Shown here piece by piece: positions 47,406-57,370 of a stretch of 64,000 nucleotides of DNA. Positions within the stretch are counted from its first letter, which is position 1, and every line of letters starts with the position of its first letter. The notes under the pieces are model-generated. The model saw nothing but the letters and a program-made list of their open reading frames with translations. It was not told the DNA's origin and did no database searches. This DNA is from Candidatus Pacearchaeota archaeon (GTDB taxonomy: Archaea > Nanobdellota > Nanobdellia > Pacearchaeales > GW2011-AR1), in the NCBI GenBank assembly GCA_023144035.1, contig JAGLGM010000002.1, forward strand, positions 113,781 to 177,780, written 5' to 3'. A program made the position numbers and the translations under genes.

Positions 47406-48698
47406 CTATTCTCTACCAAAAGTCTCTCCCAAAACAGCTCTCATCAACCTCTCACTACTCTCCTTATTCTCCCCAATCCTCAACTCTAACTCATCACAAA
47501 ACCCTATAAGAGAATCAACCTTCTCAACAATCCTTTTCTGCTCAGCAAGGGAGGGAAGGGGAACAGGAAATAATCTCATGCTATTTAACGAAACATTTTT
47601 TATAGTACTTCCAGTAGCATTACTAAAGCAATAATCTAAAAAATAATTTGTTTCTATAATTAACTTTATGTAATTTTTATCTATCTTATTTGATAAGTTA
47701 AAGTAACAAGCACTTTTTCCTAACATAATTTTTTCACTATTATAAAAAGCAATATTCCCTAAGGTACCGTTTATTGAAACAAAAAGGGTTCTTTCATTTA
47801 ATATTTTCTTATATTTATTATATTCTTCTTTGGAAACCCTTTTTGTATTTTCTTTTATTACAATTTGTCCTTTATTTAAATTGTTTCCATTTATGAAAAA
47901 ATATTCTCCCTCTTTTGAATAATTTGGGGTTCCATGCAAACCATCACCTAAAAGAGAAACCAAATCATTTAACCTCACCCAAACCCAACCCCTTGGTAAC
48001 TCATAAGGAATTTCATCTTCTTCAATAAAAGGAAGCTCTTTTTGCTTCTTAATTTTCCCTTCTTCAATCAACTTCTCTTTCTCTTTCTTAATCTTCTTTA
48101 ACAACTCAACAGCCGATTCATCTTTTGGATTTTGCGGAACAAGTTTCCCCTGAACTGCTTCTTGGAGGATTGATTGACGAAGTTTTTTTAATAATTTCTC
48201 GTCGTAGAAAACATTTTGTTCTAACTGCTTTATCTCATTCTCCATTGAGTTTATTTTTTTAAGAATTTGTTTTTGTGATTTTAAATCTGGCAAATCTATT
48301 TCTAAGGGTAAGAATTTCTTTGACTTTAATTCTGTCTTAATCCCTCCTCGTGTTTGACTCTGAACAATTTTTCTAAATGAATCACTTTTCAAAAACCATT
48401 TAAAATAATCAATATCAATTTTGCTTTCATCAAACTCATAAGAAGAATAATGTATTGTCGCTAAAATATCTTCCCCGCCTTGGTAAACCGCAACAGCTCC
48501 TTTTTCTACATTAATTCCAGATATAACTAAATCTCCAGACTTAACTAAAATCATATTTGTATTTGTTGGCTTTTCTGCAAGATGTATTTCTCCTGAAAAG
48601 TTTATCTTATATAATCTTTGCAATCCTAATTTATTTGCCTCTATGGGCTTAAATCTATCTTGGCGTTCTTTTAAAAATGTGGAAATTTTAGTTTTCAT
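47406..48698 (-). CDS. hsdS: Type I restriction specificity subunit S
   Basis: Two target-recognition halves; LPSLAEQKRIVEKVDSLIGFCDELE. Confidence 0.92.
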   Translation of the reverse strand: MKTKISTFLKERQDRFKPIEANKLGLQRLYKINFSGEIHLAEKPTNTNMILVKSGDLVISGINVEKGAVAVYQGGEDILATIHYSSYEFDESKIDIDYFKWFLKSDSFRKIVQSQTRGGIKTELKSKKFLPLEIDLPDLKSQKQILKKINSMENEIKQLEQNVFYDEKLLKKLRQSILQEAVQGKLVPQNPKDESAVELLKKIKKEKEKLIEEGKIKKQKELPFIEEDEIPYELPRGWVWVRLNDLVSLLGDGLHGTPNYSKEGEYFFINGNNLNKGQIVIKENTKRVSKEEYNKYKKILNERTLFVSINGTLGNIAFYNSEKIMLGKSACYFNLSNKIDKNYIKLIIETNYFLDYCFSNATGSTIKNVSLNSMRLFPVPLPSLAEQKRIVEKVDSLIGFCDELELRIGENKESSERLMRAVLGETFGRE

Positions 48699-49503
48699 TT
48701 TTCCTCCCTCTTTTAGCAATGATATAATTTATTAAAGCTGAAGATAAAATTAAAATTAATCTAGCTTCTTCCTCATCTGGATTATATCCTTTTCCATCAT
48801 TTCCATGTCTTATTCCCCCATCATCACTAGTCCATCCGTAAAGTTTCCCAATTGATTCCTTAAGTGCTGGATGAATGTCAAATTTCTTTACCAAATCTCC
48901 CAATGTGCCTTTTTGACTTAAGATAATCTTTGCAAGAGACTCAAGAGAACTAATTGATTCCTTTATTGAATTTTCATAATCTGGTTTTTCTCTGTTAGAT
49001 AAAAATTTAATTGCTTTACCTATATGAATTTTAACTGGATTAAATTTATCTTCTTGATTGAATACTGCTTCTATCTCTTTTATTTCTTCTTCTGAAATTA
49101 TCTCCACTACTTGATTATTAACAATTCTATATGCCGACTTTTCTTCATTTAATATTTGATTGAATTTATTTTTTAATGATTGTTGTTTAAAATTTTTTAT
49201 TATTTCTTCAAGCAAGTCAAAAACTTCATACCATTTTAGGCGATTATATTCTAAATTAATTTCTTTTGCAATATAATAATTATCCGTATTCTTCTTAAAA
49301 TCCCGTATATTTAACTTAAAAATAGAATCCCAACAATGTTCAAAAAAATTACATATCTCGGAGTCATTCAAAGGCCATTCAATTTTTGAAACAATATCAT
49401 CATAAATAATATTCCATAGACGCGTTTGTAGATGTTCACTAATTTTCCCTCTCTGTAATTCTTTATTTAAATTTGAATAACCATATCTTTCTGAAAATTT
49501 CAT
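48688..49503 (-). CDS. AbiJ-like abortive-infection protein
   Basis: MKFSERYGYSNLNKELQRGKISEHLQTRLWNIIYD N-terminal domain; HEPN-like C-terminus (GGIRHGND). Confidence 0.65.
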   Translation of the reverse strand: MKFSERYGYSNLNKELQRGKISEHLQTRLWNIIYDDIVSKIEWPLNDSEICNFFEHCWDSIFKLNIRDFKKNTDNYYIAKEINLEYNRLKWYEVFDLLEEIIKNFKQQSLKNKFNQILNEEKSAYRIVNNQVVEIISEEEIKEIEAVFNQEDKFNPVKIHIGKAIKFLSNREKPDYENSIKESISSLESLAKIILSQKGTLGDLVKKFDIHPALKESIGKLYGWTSDDGGIRHGNDGKGYNPDEEEARLILILSSALINYIIAKRGRKNEN

Positions 49504-50318
49504 TCCTTCCCCTCCCCAGTTTTATCATCAACCCAAACACCATTTATTTTAGTTTTATTTTCCCAAAGACCCTCTCCATTTTCCTCTCCTGTTTCGCAAC
49601 CCATTAACATTATAATATGTTCCCTAATCATCTCTTCTCTTTCTTTTTCAGATAAATCAAAATACCCTCCAATCTCATCGTCATTAAAATCAAGAACCTC
49701 TTCTAAATAATCTATTAACATTTCCTCGTCCATATTTTTCATTATAAGAATCTCTCTTTCGACCATTTCATCAACATTTAAATCTCTTGAATATCCTGCC
49801 AAATTTAATTCAATTAATCTGGTTTTATCGCCTGTTCTTAATCCCCCAAAAAAGAAATAGTCCCCTTTAAGATTTTTTACCAAACAAACTTCAACTATTT
49901 TTCCAGGAATTAATTTATGTTCCAAATCTCTTGTTTTTACAAGATAATCTTTTTTTGTTAATAAATCCTCTAAATAAAAATTCTTGTCTTCTATCTTTAA
50001 TATTCTAAAATATCCTGGAATTCCATTTTGCACATTATTCAATAATAATTTTTCCTCTTTGTTAAGTTCTAAACATTCCTGAATTAAACAAACCATTCCT
50101 TTCCCATCTTTTAATGTAAAAATACTAAAAAACCATCCATAAAAAAACTGCCCAGAATGAGGATTATTCAAAATCTCCCTGCCATAAAATTCCAGAAATT
50201 CTTCTTTGGAATCTATTATTAAGTTTGGAAATTTTTTTTCTATATTGCTAATCAAACTATCAAAGATTTTCGCTTCTTTGTTTTTTTCATTTATTTTTTC
50301 TTTAATTTTAGTTTTCAT
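49500..50318 (-). CDS. Hypothetical protein in R-M operon
   Basis: ORF overlapping both neighbours. Confidence 0.6.
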   Translation of the reverse strand: MKTKIKEKINEKNKEAKIFDSLISNIEKKFPNLIIDSKEEFLEFYGREILNNPHSGQFFYGWFFSIFTLKDGKGMVCLIQECLELNKEEKLLLNNVQNGIPGYFRILKIEDKNFYLEDLLTKKDYLVKTRDLEHKLIPGKIVEVCLVKNLKGDYFFFGGLRTGDKTRLIELNLAGYSRDLNVDEMVEREILIMKNMDEEMLIDYLEEVLDFNDDEIGGYFDLSEKEREEMIREHIIMLMGCETGEENGEGLWENKTKINGVWVDDKTGEGKE

Positions 50319-51666
50319 CTTTCAAAACCTCCCAACTCCCCCCTTGAACAGGACCAATTCTTTTTATCTTACCTTCACTTTTTAATTCATCCAAATCTGA
50401 TTCAATTGTGCTTTTATTCATTCCAATTTCTCTGGCAAATCTTCTTTTCGTAAATGTTTTTCCTTTTATTGCCTGAAGGATCAATTTTTTTCTTTCTTCT
50501 TTGGCTGGGTTTTGGCTGGGTTTTGGCTGGGTTTTCTCCGAAGTTTTCTGGGTAGTTTCCCCCACCCTCTCCCTCTCAAAAGTAACAGTGAAAAAACCAG
50601 TGCTCTTAAACTCAACCTTTAAATCATACTCTTTCATAGAACTTCTAATTCTCGTAATCCCTGTTCCCGCTTTTTCGACAAAAGGAGTCCTCGACAAAAG
50701 GTCAAATAACAGTTTATTCCTCGACAAACTTATTTTTCCCAAATCTTCTTTTTTCAATCCCTTGACCAAGCCTCCAGGACTGCTTATTTCAACACTATCA
50801 ATAAAAATATTAACCTGAATATGTCCATTTGAAAAATAATCTCTATGAATAAAAGCATTCATCAACGCCTCCCTAATTGCATCCTTAGGCAACTCAAACT
50901 TTTCAGTTCTATATCTTTCAATAATATACTTCGTATTTAATTTAGACAAAATAAAATTATAAGCATTTTCATAATTCGAAATTAAATCGCCATCAAATTC
51001 TTTTTTATCAATTATATTGCTCCTCGAAGTTCCCTCAAACAAAACACAAGTAACCTTTCCCTGCAAAAAAAACTTAGAAACTCTATGGCAAAACATCAAA
51101 ACTCCTGCATTAGTCAAATAATTATTTTTCAACAATTCTAAATTCTTCAAAACTATTTCTTTCTCTTGATTGTCTGTAATATTTGCTAACTTCAAAAACT
51201 TCTTAAATTTATATTCGTCAAAATCTTTTTCCAAGTCAAAATCTTTATTAGCATTTTCATCAAAAGAAATTAACCCTTCTTCCTGAAAAAATTCCCTTAA
51301 TTCATTTCTTGTTAATTTCTGAGAATTCGCCCCAACCCTTAAATAATACTGACCGGCGTATGAATAAGGCTTGTTTTTTCCTTCAGAAATATGGATAACA
51401 ACTAAATCCTCTACTTTTTCAATTTTTATATTTAATGCAGGTTCCATAGTTCTGGCTATTGTCTGAATTTGTGAACTCTGAGAATTTGTCAAACTAAATC
51501 CCTTAACCTTTCCACTATCCTTAACTCCAAGAATAATTTTTCCGCCATCAGCATTTGCAAAAGCACACACCTCCCTGCCTAAGCTCTGAATATTAAAACC
51601 CTCTTTGAATTCTAAACTAAGTCCTTCGCCTGTTTTAATTAGACCAATTAGTTCTTCGCGTTTCAT
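50308..51666 (-). CDS. AlbA_2/Schlafen-like putative DNA-binding protein with C-terminal wHTH
   Basis: GEGLSLEFKEGFNIQSLGREVCAFANADGGKIILGVKD...REALMNAFIHRDY. Confidence 0.88.
   Translation of the reverse strand: MKREELIGLIKTGEGLSLEFKEGFNIQSLGREVCAFANADGGKIILGVKDSGKVKGFSLTNSQSSQIQTIARTMEPALNIKIEKVEDLVVIHISEGKNKPYSYAGQYYLRVGANSQKLTRNELREFFQEEGLISFDENANKDFDLEKDFDEYKFKKFLKLANITDNQEKEIVLKNLELLKNNYLTNAGVLMFCHRVSKFFLQGKVTCVLFEGTSRSNIIDKKEFDGDLISNYENAYNFILSKLNTKYIIERYRTEKFELPKDAIREALMNAFIHRDYFSNGHIQVNIFIDSVEISSPGGLVKGLKKEDLGKISLSRNKLLFDLLSRTPFVEKAGTGITRIRSSMKEYDLKVEFKSTGFFTVTFERERVGETTQKTSEKTQPKPSQNPAKEERKKLILQAIKGKTFTKRRFAREIGMNKSTIESDLDELKSEGKIKRIGPVQGGSWEVLKDEN
50503..50535. repeat. Three tandem 11-bp repeats in coding sequence
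   Basis: GGCTGGGTTTT x3. Confidence 0.97.
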
Positions 51667-53091
51667 CTAAATCTCTCCCTTAATCTCCCTGATTAATGCT
51701 TTTGACTTCTCAAAACTCATCTCCAACTTCTCTAAAATCTCTTTACTACTCAAATTTTCTTTTTCCTTTTTTTCATTAGGATTATTTATATCTAGATTAA
51801 ATCCTCTTTTATGAATTTCATCTATTGAGACTTTCCAACAATATTTTTGGAACTTTTTATTATCTCTATCTTTCCACCATTCTTTTTCCAAATCAAATTC
51901 TTTGATTTGAATTGGTTTTCCTTTATTGTAAGTTTTATATCCCTCTGGAAGCGGATGCTCAAAATACCAAATGTCTTTAGTAGGTTTTCCTTTCTCAAAA
52001 AATAATAAGTTTGTTCTTATTCCTGTATAAGGATTAAAAACTCCATTTGGAAGCCTAACAATTGTATGTAAATTAAATTCAGATAATAATTTTTCCTTTA
52101 TTCTTGTTTTAACACCTTCACCAAACAAAAATCCATCAGGCAAAACAATCCCACATCTTCCTTCATCTCTTAATAATTTTGTAATTAAAATTAAAAATAA
52201 ATCTGCGGTTTCCCTTGTTTGAAACTCATTAGGAAAATTCTTTTCTATACCATCTTCTTCTGCTCCACCAAAAGGAGGATTTGTTACAACAACATCAACC
52301 ATATCTTTTGAAGAATACTCCCTTAATGGCTTAGATAAAGAATTATCTTGTTTAATATTTGGTTCTTCTATATCATGCAAAATTAAATTAGTCATACAAA
52401 GTAAATGTGGCAAAGGTTTCTTTTCAATACCCCTAATATTCTTTGCCAATATTTGCAACTCTTCAACATTATCAACCTCTTTTTTCATATTTTCTAAAGA
52501 AGAAATTAAGAACCCACCAGTTCCGCAAGCAGGGTCTAAAACAATCTCTCCTAATTGAGGATTAACCATATCTACAATAAACTGAGTAACTGCTCTTGGC
52601 GTATAAAACTCCCCCGCACTTCCCGCACTCTGCAATTCTTTTAAAATTGTCTCATAAATATCATTAAATAAATGTCTATCTTTTGACGAAGTAAAATCAA
52701 TCTTATTTATTTCATTAATAACTTGTCTTATCAAAACCCCATTTTTCATATAATTGTAAGTATCCTCAAAAACTTGACGAATAATCATTGCCTTTCTATT
52801 ACTCTCAACATCAAGGGTTTTAATTTCTCCAAAAACTTTTTCATTAATAAAATCCAGTAATTCATCTCCAGTAATTCCCTCATCATCAGACGCCCAATTT
52901 CTCCACCTAATCTCTTCAGGCAAAGGCGATTTATACTTAGAATTTTCTGCTTCTTTCTCCTCTTCCATAGCATCAAAAACCTTTAAGAAAATCATCCAAG
53001 TCATCTGAGAGATTCTTTGAGCATCTCCATCTACTCCAGGGTCTTTTCTCATAATATTTCTTATTGAATGAACTATGTTTCCTATTGTCAT
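51667..53091 (-). CDS. hsdM: Type I restriction methylase M subunit
   Basis: GEFYTPRAVTQFIVDMV, LDPACGTGGFLISS, VVTNPPFGG. Confidence 0.95.
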   Translation of the reverse strand: MTIGNIVHSIRNIMRKDPGVDGDAQRISQMTWMIFLKVFDAMEEEKEAENSKYKSPLPEEIRWRNWASDDEGITGDELLDFINEKVFGEIKTLDVESNRKAMIIRQVFEDTYNYMKNGVLIRQVINEINKIDFTSSKDRHLFNDIYETILKELQSAGSAGEFYTPRAVTQFIVDMVNPQLGEIVLDPACGTGGFLISSLENMKKEVDNVEELQILAKNIRGIEKKPLPHLLCMTNLILHDIEEPNIKQDNSLSKPLREYSSKDMVDVVVTNPPFGGAEEDGIEKNFPNEFQTRETADLFLILITKLLRDEGRCGIVLPDGFLFGEGVKTRIKEKLLSEFNLHTIVRLPNGVFNPYTGIRTNLLFFEKGKPTKDIWYFEHPLPEGYKTYNKGKPIQIKEFDLEKEWWKDRDNKKFQKYCWKVSIDEIHKRGFNLDINNPNEKKEKENLSSKEILEKLEMSFEKSKALIREIKGEI

Positions 53092-53231
53092 ATTAAATAA
53101 ACCCCCAAGAATTTTATAAACTTTCTCCTCCACTCCCTAATAACATCTCCAAATAAAGTAAGAACTGCTAAGATCATAAGAGCAACTATTAATCCAGATG
53201 CAAATACTTCTTTATAATAATATAATGACAT
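53088..53231 (-). CDS. Small TM protein, copy 1
   Basis: MSLYYYKEVFASGLIVALMILAVLTLFGDVIREWRRKFIKFLGVYLI. Confidence 0.6.
   Translation of the reverse strand: MSLYYYKEVFASGLIVALMILAVLTLFGDVIREWRRKFIKFLGVYLI
53100..53231. repeat. 132-bp direct repeat, copy 1
   Basis: Matches 54986..55117 with 4 mismatches by eye. Confidence 0.95.
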
Positions 53232-53260
53232 TTTATATACCTTATAATAATATACTAAGT

Positions 53261-53401
53261 ATGGGACAAATAACATTAAAGGGGTATGTTTGTGAGAGGT
53301 GTAAGCACAAATGGGTTCCTAGAGATAAAAAAAAGCCTATGGTTTGTCCTAAATGTAAAAGTCCTTATTGGGATCGAAAGAAGAAAATTTTGATAAAATA
53401 A
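53261..53401 (+). CDS. Small zinc-ribbon protein
   Basis: MGQITLKGYVCERCKHKWVPRDKKKPMVCPKCKSPYWDRKKK. Confidence 0.75.
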   Translation: MGQITLKGYVCERCKHKWVPRDKKKPMVCPKCKSPYWDRKKKILIK

Positions 53402-53441
53402 AAGAATTCTTTGAAGTCTTTAAAAAAGAGTGTTCTAAAGA

Positions 53442-54104
53442 TTAATTCTCCCCCTTCCAATTCCAAAATTTACTGCCACCAATTATAATATGATCAACAA
53501 CTTTTATTCCTAATTCTTCTCCTGTTTTCATTAATCTTTTTGTTATCTCTAAATCGTCTCCACTTGGAAAACAATCTCCACTAGGATGATTATGCACAAG
53601 AATTATTTTACTTGCTGAGTTTTTAATAGCAGGCTTAAACACCTCACGTGGATGAATAATAGAAGCATCAAGAATTCCTTTGCTGATTAATTGTTCTCCA
53701 ATTATATAATTTTGAGTATTTAACATTAAAATATAGAAATGTTCTTGTTTTTTATCTTTAAGTCTTTCATGGAAGTGATTAAAAACATCTTCTGCACAAG
53801 TAATCTTCTTTACAGGTTTTTTTGATTGATTAATCCGTTTTTGAATTTCTGCTATTGTTAAGATTTGCATGGCTTTACTTGGACCAATTCCTTTTATTTC
53901 TTGTAATTCTTTTAAAGAACATTCAAATAATTTATCCAACCCATATTCTGCAATTAATCTATTAGACATCTCTGTAACATTTTCTTGTATTGTTCCTGTT
54001 CGTAAAAGTATAGCGAATAATTCAGCGTCACTTAAAGCTTCTGGTCCTAGTTTAAGAAATCTTTCTCTAGGTCTATTTTGTTTCGGAAGATCTTTTATCT
54101 TCAT
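53442..54104 (-). CDS. radC: RadC-like JAB-domain protein
   Basis: LGPEALSDAELFAILLRTG...IKGIGPSKA...LVHNHPSGD. Confidence 0.95.
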   Translation of the reverse strand: MKIKDLPKQNRPRERFLKLGPEALSDAELFAILLRTGTIQENVTEMSNRLIAEYGLDKLFECSLKELQEIKGIGPSKAMQILTIAEIQKRINQSKKPVKKITCAEDVFNHFHERLKDKKQEHFYILMLNTQNYIIGEQLISKGILDASIIHPREVFKPAIKNSASKIILVHNHPSGDCFPSGDDLEITKRLMKTGEELGIKVVDHIIIGGSKFWNWKGEN

Positions 54105-54192
54105 AAAATATATAAGTTAATAAAGATTATAAATTTATCAAAAAATAGAATCTAAAAAAAGTTTAAAATAAAACTAAGAAAGAAACATACTC

Positions 54193-54969
54193 TTATTTCT
54201 GAGGAAATTTCCCATCCAATGCCTCAGACACTATCTTTTTTACATCTGGTAAGAAATCTTTAGTTAATATCCAATTAAGAAAACTAGATTCATTTTTGAC
54301 CATTTCAGACAAGAGTTTTCCTCCATGATTACTAAAATTTATAACTGCATCATTATTTATCCAAATAAATTTACCCTTATCATCTATCCAATGTGTAGGT
54401 TTTCTTTCATTACAAAAATCATGCAGTTCACTAATATTTTGAGGTAATTCTTTATGTGATTCCAATTGAGATTTAAATATATCAACAGTTGCTCTTACAT
54501 CCTGTTCAGCACTATGGTGGTTTTCAATTTCCTTATTGCAATATTCTTTATGTGCTGCTGCTAAATCTCTAGGATGAAGTTTATGATAAATTGTCATAAC
54601 ATCCAAAATAAATCTATTTTCTTTTGAAAATTCAACCTCTGCTCTTTTGAATTCAGCTTCAAGAACTTTTAGATCAAATTTCTTTATATTAAATCCTCCT
54701 AAATCACAACCCTCTAAAAAATTTTTGATCATTAATGCATGTTCTTTAAAAATTGGTTGGTTTACTACATCATTATCTTTTATTCCATGAATCGCTGTCG
54801 CTTCTGGAGGTATAGAGATTTGAGGATTAATTCTAATAGTTATGTTTTCTTCGGTATCATCTGGATTAATCTTTAATGCAGAAAATTCTACAATTCTATC
54901 TATAAGTGTAGATACTCCTGTAGTTTCTAAATCAAGAAATACAAGTGGTTTACTTAGTTGGATATTCAT
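54193..54969 (-). CDS. DnaQ/DEDDh 3'-5' exonuclease
   Basis: LVFLDLETTGVSTLIDRIVEF...AIHGI...HHSAEQDVRATVDIF. Confidence 0.92.
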   Translation of the reverse strand: MNIQLSKPLVFLDLETTGVSTLIDRIVEFSALKINPDDTEENITIRINPQISIPPEATAIHGIKDNDVVNQPIFKEHALMIKNFLEGCDLGGFNIKKFDLKVLEAEFKRAEVEFSKENRFILDVMTIYHKLHPRDLAAAHKEYCNKEIENHHSAEQDVRATVDIFKSQLESHKELPQNISELHDFCNERKPTHWIDDKGKFIWINNDAVINFSNHGGKLLSEMVKNESSFLNWILTKDFLPDVKKIVSEALDGKFPQK

Positions 54970-54979
54970 TTTTATATAC

Positions 54980-55117
54980 TCAATTAACCCCCAAGAATTT
55001 TATAAACTTTCTCCTCCACTCCCGAATAACATCTCCAAATAAGGTAAGAACTGCTAAGATCATAAGAGCAACTATTAATCCAGATGCAAATACTTCTTTA
55101 TAATAACATAATGCCAT
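54980..55117 (-). CDS. Small TM protein, copy 2
   Basis: MALCYYKEVFASGLIVALMILAVLTLFGDVIREWRRKFIKFLGVN. Confidence 0.6.
   Translation of the reverse strand: MALCYYKEVFASGLIVALMILAVLTLFGDVIREWRRKFIKFLGVN
54986..55117. repeat. 132-bp direct repeat, copy 2
   Basis: See 53100..53231. Confidence 0.95.
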
Positions 55118-55194
55118 GATATGTTTAGGTCTCTAAACTATATAAGAGTTTCGGTCTCTAAAAACTTATAAATATGTATTTCTTTACTAAATTA

Positions 55195-55359
55195 ATGAAA
55201 ATCTTAAAAGAAAAATCTCGCGAGTATAAAGGTAAAAAATATTTCAAGTATAAAATTAATCTTCCTGAGGAATTACTAAGGGATTCAGGCTTCAAAGAAG
55301 GTGATGAATTACAGGCAGAAGCTAAAAAAGGGGAGATCAAGTTGAAGAAAAAGAGTTAG
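55195..55359 (+). CDS. AbrB-like small DNA-binding protein
   Basis: YFKYKINLPEELLRDSGFKEGDELQAEAKKGEIKLKKK. Confidence 0.7.
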   Translation: MKILKEKSREYKGKKYFKYKINLPEELLRDSGFKEGDELQAEAKKGEIKLKKKS

Positions 55360-55410
55360 ATTTATATAATCTATATTCATAATTTTTATAAGGTGGTTAT
55401 TTATTAAAGT

Positions 55411-55653
55411 ATGGAATTAATATCTTTGAAGGAAATGTCTATGCCTTCTAAAATTCTTTTATTGAAAGAATTAGGGTATGGCACAGATGGAGAATATGTT
55501 CTCGATTTAGAGGGAAACAAAGTCATTGATAATTATATAGAGATTCCTGTAAGAATAGATAATATGGTAATTCTGCCTGGAAGCACAATTATTCTTGATG
55601 ATAATGAGATCTCCATTATGAAATATATGGAGGATTCAGGTGATGACTTCTAA
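55411..55653 (+). CDS. Hypothetical protein
   Basis: ORF. Confidence 0.5.
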   Translation: MELISLKEMSMPSKILLLKELGYGTDGEYVLDLEGNKVIDNYIEIPVRIDNMVILPGSTIILDDNEISIMKYMEDSGDDF

Positions 55654-56320
55654 TCCTATAACAGATTTTGGAGAAGGGATTGGAAAAGGGCTAGCAAAAG
55701 GTTTATTAGAGTATAGTGAGAGTAAAATAAAAAGTTTAGTTAATCTTTTTAGAGAAAATAAATTAAAATTTATTGGAGATAGAAAAACTATCGAAGTTGC
55801 TAAAGAGACTAAAAAATCAGGAGAGTGGGCCTTTTATAAAACATATGTAAGTGATAGTGAATTATTGTTTAATATTCGTTTGGGGTTGCTTCTGAGAAAG
55901 GTTGAATCTGATACAGATAGATTAGATAATTTAAAAAGTAAAATAAGGAAGAAATATGGTATTAAGGGGCTTCACATTGCTTATTTTGTTCAAAATGGTG
56001 TTTTAAATAGATATGTGGCAATTTTACTTGATAACTTAGATTCTACAGAAAAATTAAAGAGAAAAATAAGTGATGTTTTAACTAATATAGAAAAACATAC
56101 AATTTTTGTAGATTCTCGATATAGTGAAAGACAATTAATAAAAGATTCAATGACGATTGCTGCACATAATCCAGAGATATTTATTGTATCAGGTATATAT
56201 TCTGCTGCAAAGATTGTCCGTGAATCAAAGGCAAGCATAAAGGAATTATTGAAAAAATATAAATTAGAAGAAATGATTACCGGTATGAAAGAGATATTGT
56301 TTTTTAAATTAATAATATAA
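55640..56320 (+). CDS. Hypothetical protein
   Basis: ORF overlapping upstream gene. Confidence 0.55.
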   Translation: MMTSNPITDFGEGIGKGLAKGLLEYSESKIKSLVNLFRENKLKFIGDRKTIEVAKETKKSGEWAFYKTYVSDSELLFNIRLGLLLRKVESDTDRLDNLKSKIRKKYGIKGLHIAYFVQNGVLNRYVAILLDNLDSTEKLKRKISDVLTNIEKHTIFVDSRYSERQLIKDSMTIAAHNPEIFIVSGIYSAAKIVRESKASIKELLKKYKLEEMITGMKEILFFKLII

Positions 56321-56329
56321 AAAGAAAAA

Positions 56330-56617
56330 ATGAATTTAATAATTTTAGGATTAATATTTGATCTTGTAGGAGTTTCAATATTGGTTATTATAACTATCTT
56401 TAATCAATCGCACCAAACTACCTATCCAGATACTCCTGAAAAAAGATATATTACTTGGTGGGGGCCAAAAATAAAATTCCAAAAAGGAAAATTTAAGTTT
56501 TCTAAGTACGGTTATCATAAAAGGAAAAGATTTCCTCCTCAACATATAAGAAATGCTATTGGTCTTTTATTAATCGCCATTGGATTTTGTCTTCAAATAG
56601 TAGGAAATTTAAAATAA
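56330..56617 (+). CDS. Membrane protein
   Basis: ORF. Confidence 0.5.
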   Translation: MNLIILGLIFDLVGVSILVIITIFNQSHQTTYPDTPEKRYITWWGPKIKFQKGKFKFSKYGYHKRKRFPPQHIRNAIGLLLIAIGFCLQIVGNLK

Positions 56618-56677
56618 CCTCTCCCATCTCCAAAACCCCCAACTTAACTCTGAGAAACAACAAACAATCTCCAAGCT

Positions 56678-56890
56678 CTAGCATATAAAAGCATCATAGA
56701 ACATTATCAATGCTGTAAGAACCCATAGAATTATTATAAGAATGGTTTTGATTCCTAATTTTTTTGCTATTTTTAATCCTTTTTCACGTGTTGCAACAAA
56801 GATACCTGCTATAATAGTAATCCCAAGAAACCCTATAAATTCTATAATGTCAAAAACACTAGCAAATTTACAAATCACATTTGTAACCAT
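56678..56890 (-). CDS. Small membrane protein
   Basis: ORF. Confidence 0.5.
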   Translation of the reverse strand: MVTNVICKFASVFDIIEFIGFLGITIIAGIFVATREKGLKIAKKLGIKTILIIILWVLTALIMFYDAFIC

Positions 56891-56984
56891 ATTTTATTAA
56901 AAAATTTTAACTATAAATAATCATCCCTTAATTAATTCTTAAAACTATATATACATTATCTAAAAATTAAATTCCTTGGAAGAA

Positions 56985-57278
56985 TTATTCTTCACGAGTT
57001 AATTGTCCATAAATTTCTTGAGGAGAGCAATTATATTTGTTTAAATAATCTCTAACAGAATTATTTTCCAGAGGAGAAAAAAAATAATTATCTAGTTCCC
57101 CATCATTATCAGAATCTTCTGCCGAAAGTTTATTGTTTGTTGAAGGGTCTGTCACAACCATTATTGTCTTGTTTGTTTTATTTTGTATATTTACCTTAAT
57201 TTCATATGAGGGATCTTCATTACAACTAGTTAATGCTAAAAGACCTACAAAGGTTAATCTTTTAATTAAATTTTTCAT
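56985..57278 (-). CDS. Lipobox-containing secreted protein
   Basis: MKNLIKRLTFVGLLALTSCNED. Confidence 0.55.
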   Translation of the reverse strand: MKNLIKRLTFVGLLALTSCNEDPSYEIKVNIQNKTNKTIMVVTDPSTNNKLSAEDSDNDGELDNYFFSPLENNSVRDYLNKYNCSPQEIYGQLTREE

Positions 57279-57370
57279 ATTTTTCCTTGTTTCTTTTACT
57301 TTTTAAAGATTATTATACTAAAATTAATGGTCACCAAAACTTATAAATACTGCAAAGGCTTAACATTTAT

